DNA of 42,098 bases from an uncultured Clostridia bacterium (GTDB taxonomy: Bacteria; Bacillota_I; Bacilli_A; RF39; UBA660): contig CAMOMI010000004.1 of assembly GCA_946619755.1 (NCBI GenBank), forward strand, positions 1 through 42,098, written 5' to 3'. A program made the translations under genes and the position numbers. The notes under the pieces are model-generated. The model searched no databases. It was not told the origin of the DNA and saw only the letters and a program-made list of their open reading frames with translations. Positions 41,358 to 42,098 of the stretch are shown one piece after another. Position 1 is the first letter of the stretch. Each line of letters starts with the position of its first letter.

Positions 41358-41386
41358 AATATATCAAAAAATACTCTTAAAGTCAA
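41358..41386 (-). promoter_or_regulatory. promoter of the leader-metallophosphoesterase operon
   Basis: On the minus strand TTGACT (41381-41386), a 17-base spacer and TATATT (41358-41363) place the transcript start near 41351, about 17 bases before the leader ATG. Confidence 0.8.
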
Positions 41387-41474
41387 CCCAAAAATAATCT
41401 ATAAAACTATAAAACAATAATGTATTTTTTAATCTTAAATGATATAATATAATTATTAAAAAGTGGAGGTAATT

Positions 41475-42020
41475 ATGCAGTACATTAAAGATAAAACTAA
41501 TTATGAAATAATTATTCTTAATAATCAATTCGATATAGTATCTAAATTATATTTTGTACCAAGCTATTTTGTTTGGACTTTTTCATATCAAATTACTAAA
41601 GAAAATCCAATTATCTTATCTAAAGAAGATGATAATATTTTCTATGAAAACTTAGAATGGTTAATGCATGAGTCATATAGTTTTCCTCATAACTATAGTC
41701 ATAAAACTCCTGATAAATTAATTTGGTTATCCGAACATTGCTTCAATCTACAAGATGAATATGAGTTAGACATAACACCCCGTCTAATAATAGAGAAAAA
41801 AGAAGACAAATTTCATATTTATTTTGAAAAGCCTTTTACAAATAAATACAATCTTCCAAATAATGGTGCTTCAATATCATTTGCTCCAGCTGGGAATGGT
41901 TTTTTAAGCAAAAATAATAGCGCTGGTACAACATTTCAGGATGATTTGATAACAGTTTTCTATTATACCTTAAATAATCAAAAAATAAACAATAATAAAA
42001 TAAAAAAGAAAAAAGCATAA
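41475..42020 (+). CDS. soluble protein of unknown function
   Basis: This 181-residue protein has no membrane helix or known motif. It reads as a beta-rich N-terminal part (YEIIILNNQFDIVSKLYFVP), a helical middle (NLEWLMHESYSF) and a C-terminal segment with NGASISFAPAGNGFLSKN, ending in a lysine-rich tail. The ATG at 41475 has GGAGG five bases upstream; the track start is a GTG inside that site. TATAAT lies about 20 bases upstream. It is divergent from the metallophosphoesterase operon and convergent with a tRNA gene; its stop falls within the tRNA terminator. Confidence 0.7.
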   Translation: MQYIKDKTNYEIIILNNQFDIVSKLYFVPSYFVWTFSYQITKENPIILSKEDDNIFYENLEWLMHESYSFPHNYSHKTPDKLIWLSEHCFNLQDEYELDITPRLIIEKKEDKFHIYFEKPFTNKYNLPNNGASISFAPAGNGFLSKNNSAGTTFQDDLITVFYYTLNNQKINNNKIKKKKA

Positions 42021-42029
42021 CCATGCTTT
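42012..42029 (-). terminator. terminator of the tRNA transcript
   Basis: AAAGCAT and ATGCTTT pair around four bases. T residues follow on the minus strand. It overlaps the stop of the convergent gene and may act in both directions. Confidence 0.65.
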
Positions 42030-42045
42030 AAAAAACATACTATAA

Positions 42046-42098
42046 TGGTGCCGCTTGGCAGAATCAAACTGCCCTCTGAAGCTTACCATGCTTCTGTT
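42046..42098 (-). tRNA. partial tRNA gene, probably tRNA-Thr(GGT), cut by the window edge
   Basis: The minus strand holds the 3' part of a tRNA. There is an anticodon stem-loop GAAGC-ATGGTAA-GCTTC (T33, anticodon GGT, A37), a four-base variable loop, a T arm GGCAG-TTTGATT-CTGCC, the acceptor strand AAGCGGC, discriminator A and an encoded CCA. The 5' half lies beyond the right edge. An alternative reading, with the first hairpin as a long variable arm of a class II tRNA (Leu), is less likely because the loop fits an anticodon loop so well. Confidence 0.8.

Noticed and set aside
1-42098. CRISPR array, insertion sequence or prophage
   Set aside because: I saw no regularly spaced repeats, transposase, integrase or phage structural genes.
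1-42098. Mycoplasma-type genetic code
   Set aside because: TGA works as a stop in at least two genes, and tryptophan codons are TGG.

Overview
The window is AT-rich chromosomal DNA from a Firmicutes/Bacilli bacterium that appears able to sporulate. TGA is used as a stop (for example at the ends of the C39-like gene and the SGNH-like gene) and tryptophan is read from TGG, so the code is the standard bacterial one, not the Mollicutes code. The block murA - (SGNH) - rpmE - rpiB - DUF1146 - spoIID - spoIIQ-like - spoIIID - mbl resembles the Bacillus neighbourhood, and a spoVIF-like gene lies near rpsF. A lineage near Erysipelotrichia or the uncultured gut Bacilli (RF39-like) fits the very low GC and small-genome style, but this placement is inference.

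Layout. (1) About 1-7.5 kb is accessory in character: a membrane-anchored exported protein, a coiled-coil gene with a possible lost 5' end, a transglutaminase-like protein, a membrane protein plus a LemA homologue, a SUKH-type protein, a three-gene exported operon with a coiled-coil-stalked C39-like peptidase, and a CPBP membrane protease. (2) 7.5-12.4 kb is a plus-strand run: HerA-like (DUF853) ATPase, DUF362, DUF1846, DUF1653 and an unknown small protein. (3) 12.4-20.1 kb is housekeeping: gmk, a deoxyribosyltransferase-like protein, cysS, a YugP-type zinc peptidase, a PflX-like radical SAM protein, ysxC-der-zincin and spoVIF. (4) 20.1-25.5 kb is rpsF-ssb-rpsR-rplI, then dnaB, an LysM/G5/M23 peptidase and walJ, with overlapping or abutting genes. 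(5) 25.5-32.4 kb is murA through mbl, covering cell wall, sporulation and rod shape. (6) 32.4-37 kb is less recognisable: a three-gene unit ending in a DUF1292-like protein, a tethered thioredoxin, an M15 peptidase and a 740-residue protein of unknown function. (7) 37-41.4 kb is on the minus strand: pcrA and, upstream of it, a discrete operon of two HTH-metallophosphoesterase paralogues. The window ends with an unknown gene and the 3' part of a tRNA.

The most unusual element is at 39.2-41.4 kb. A consensus-like promoter is followed by a 17-codon leader ORF with three cysteine codons. Its stop codon directly abuts a Rho-independent terminator, and the ribosome binding site of the first gene comes next. 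That first gene encodes an HTH protein fused to a metallophosphoesterase fold that has lost almost every metal ligand. The second gene encodes a full-length paralogue with the ligands intact. A second terminator closes the unit. It reads as a leader-peptide attenuated operon for an enzyme/pseudoenzyme pair, which I do not recognise as a described system.

Many track ORFs begin upstream of the real start. I moved starts to codons with a good Shine-Dalgarno sequence and say so in each entry.
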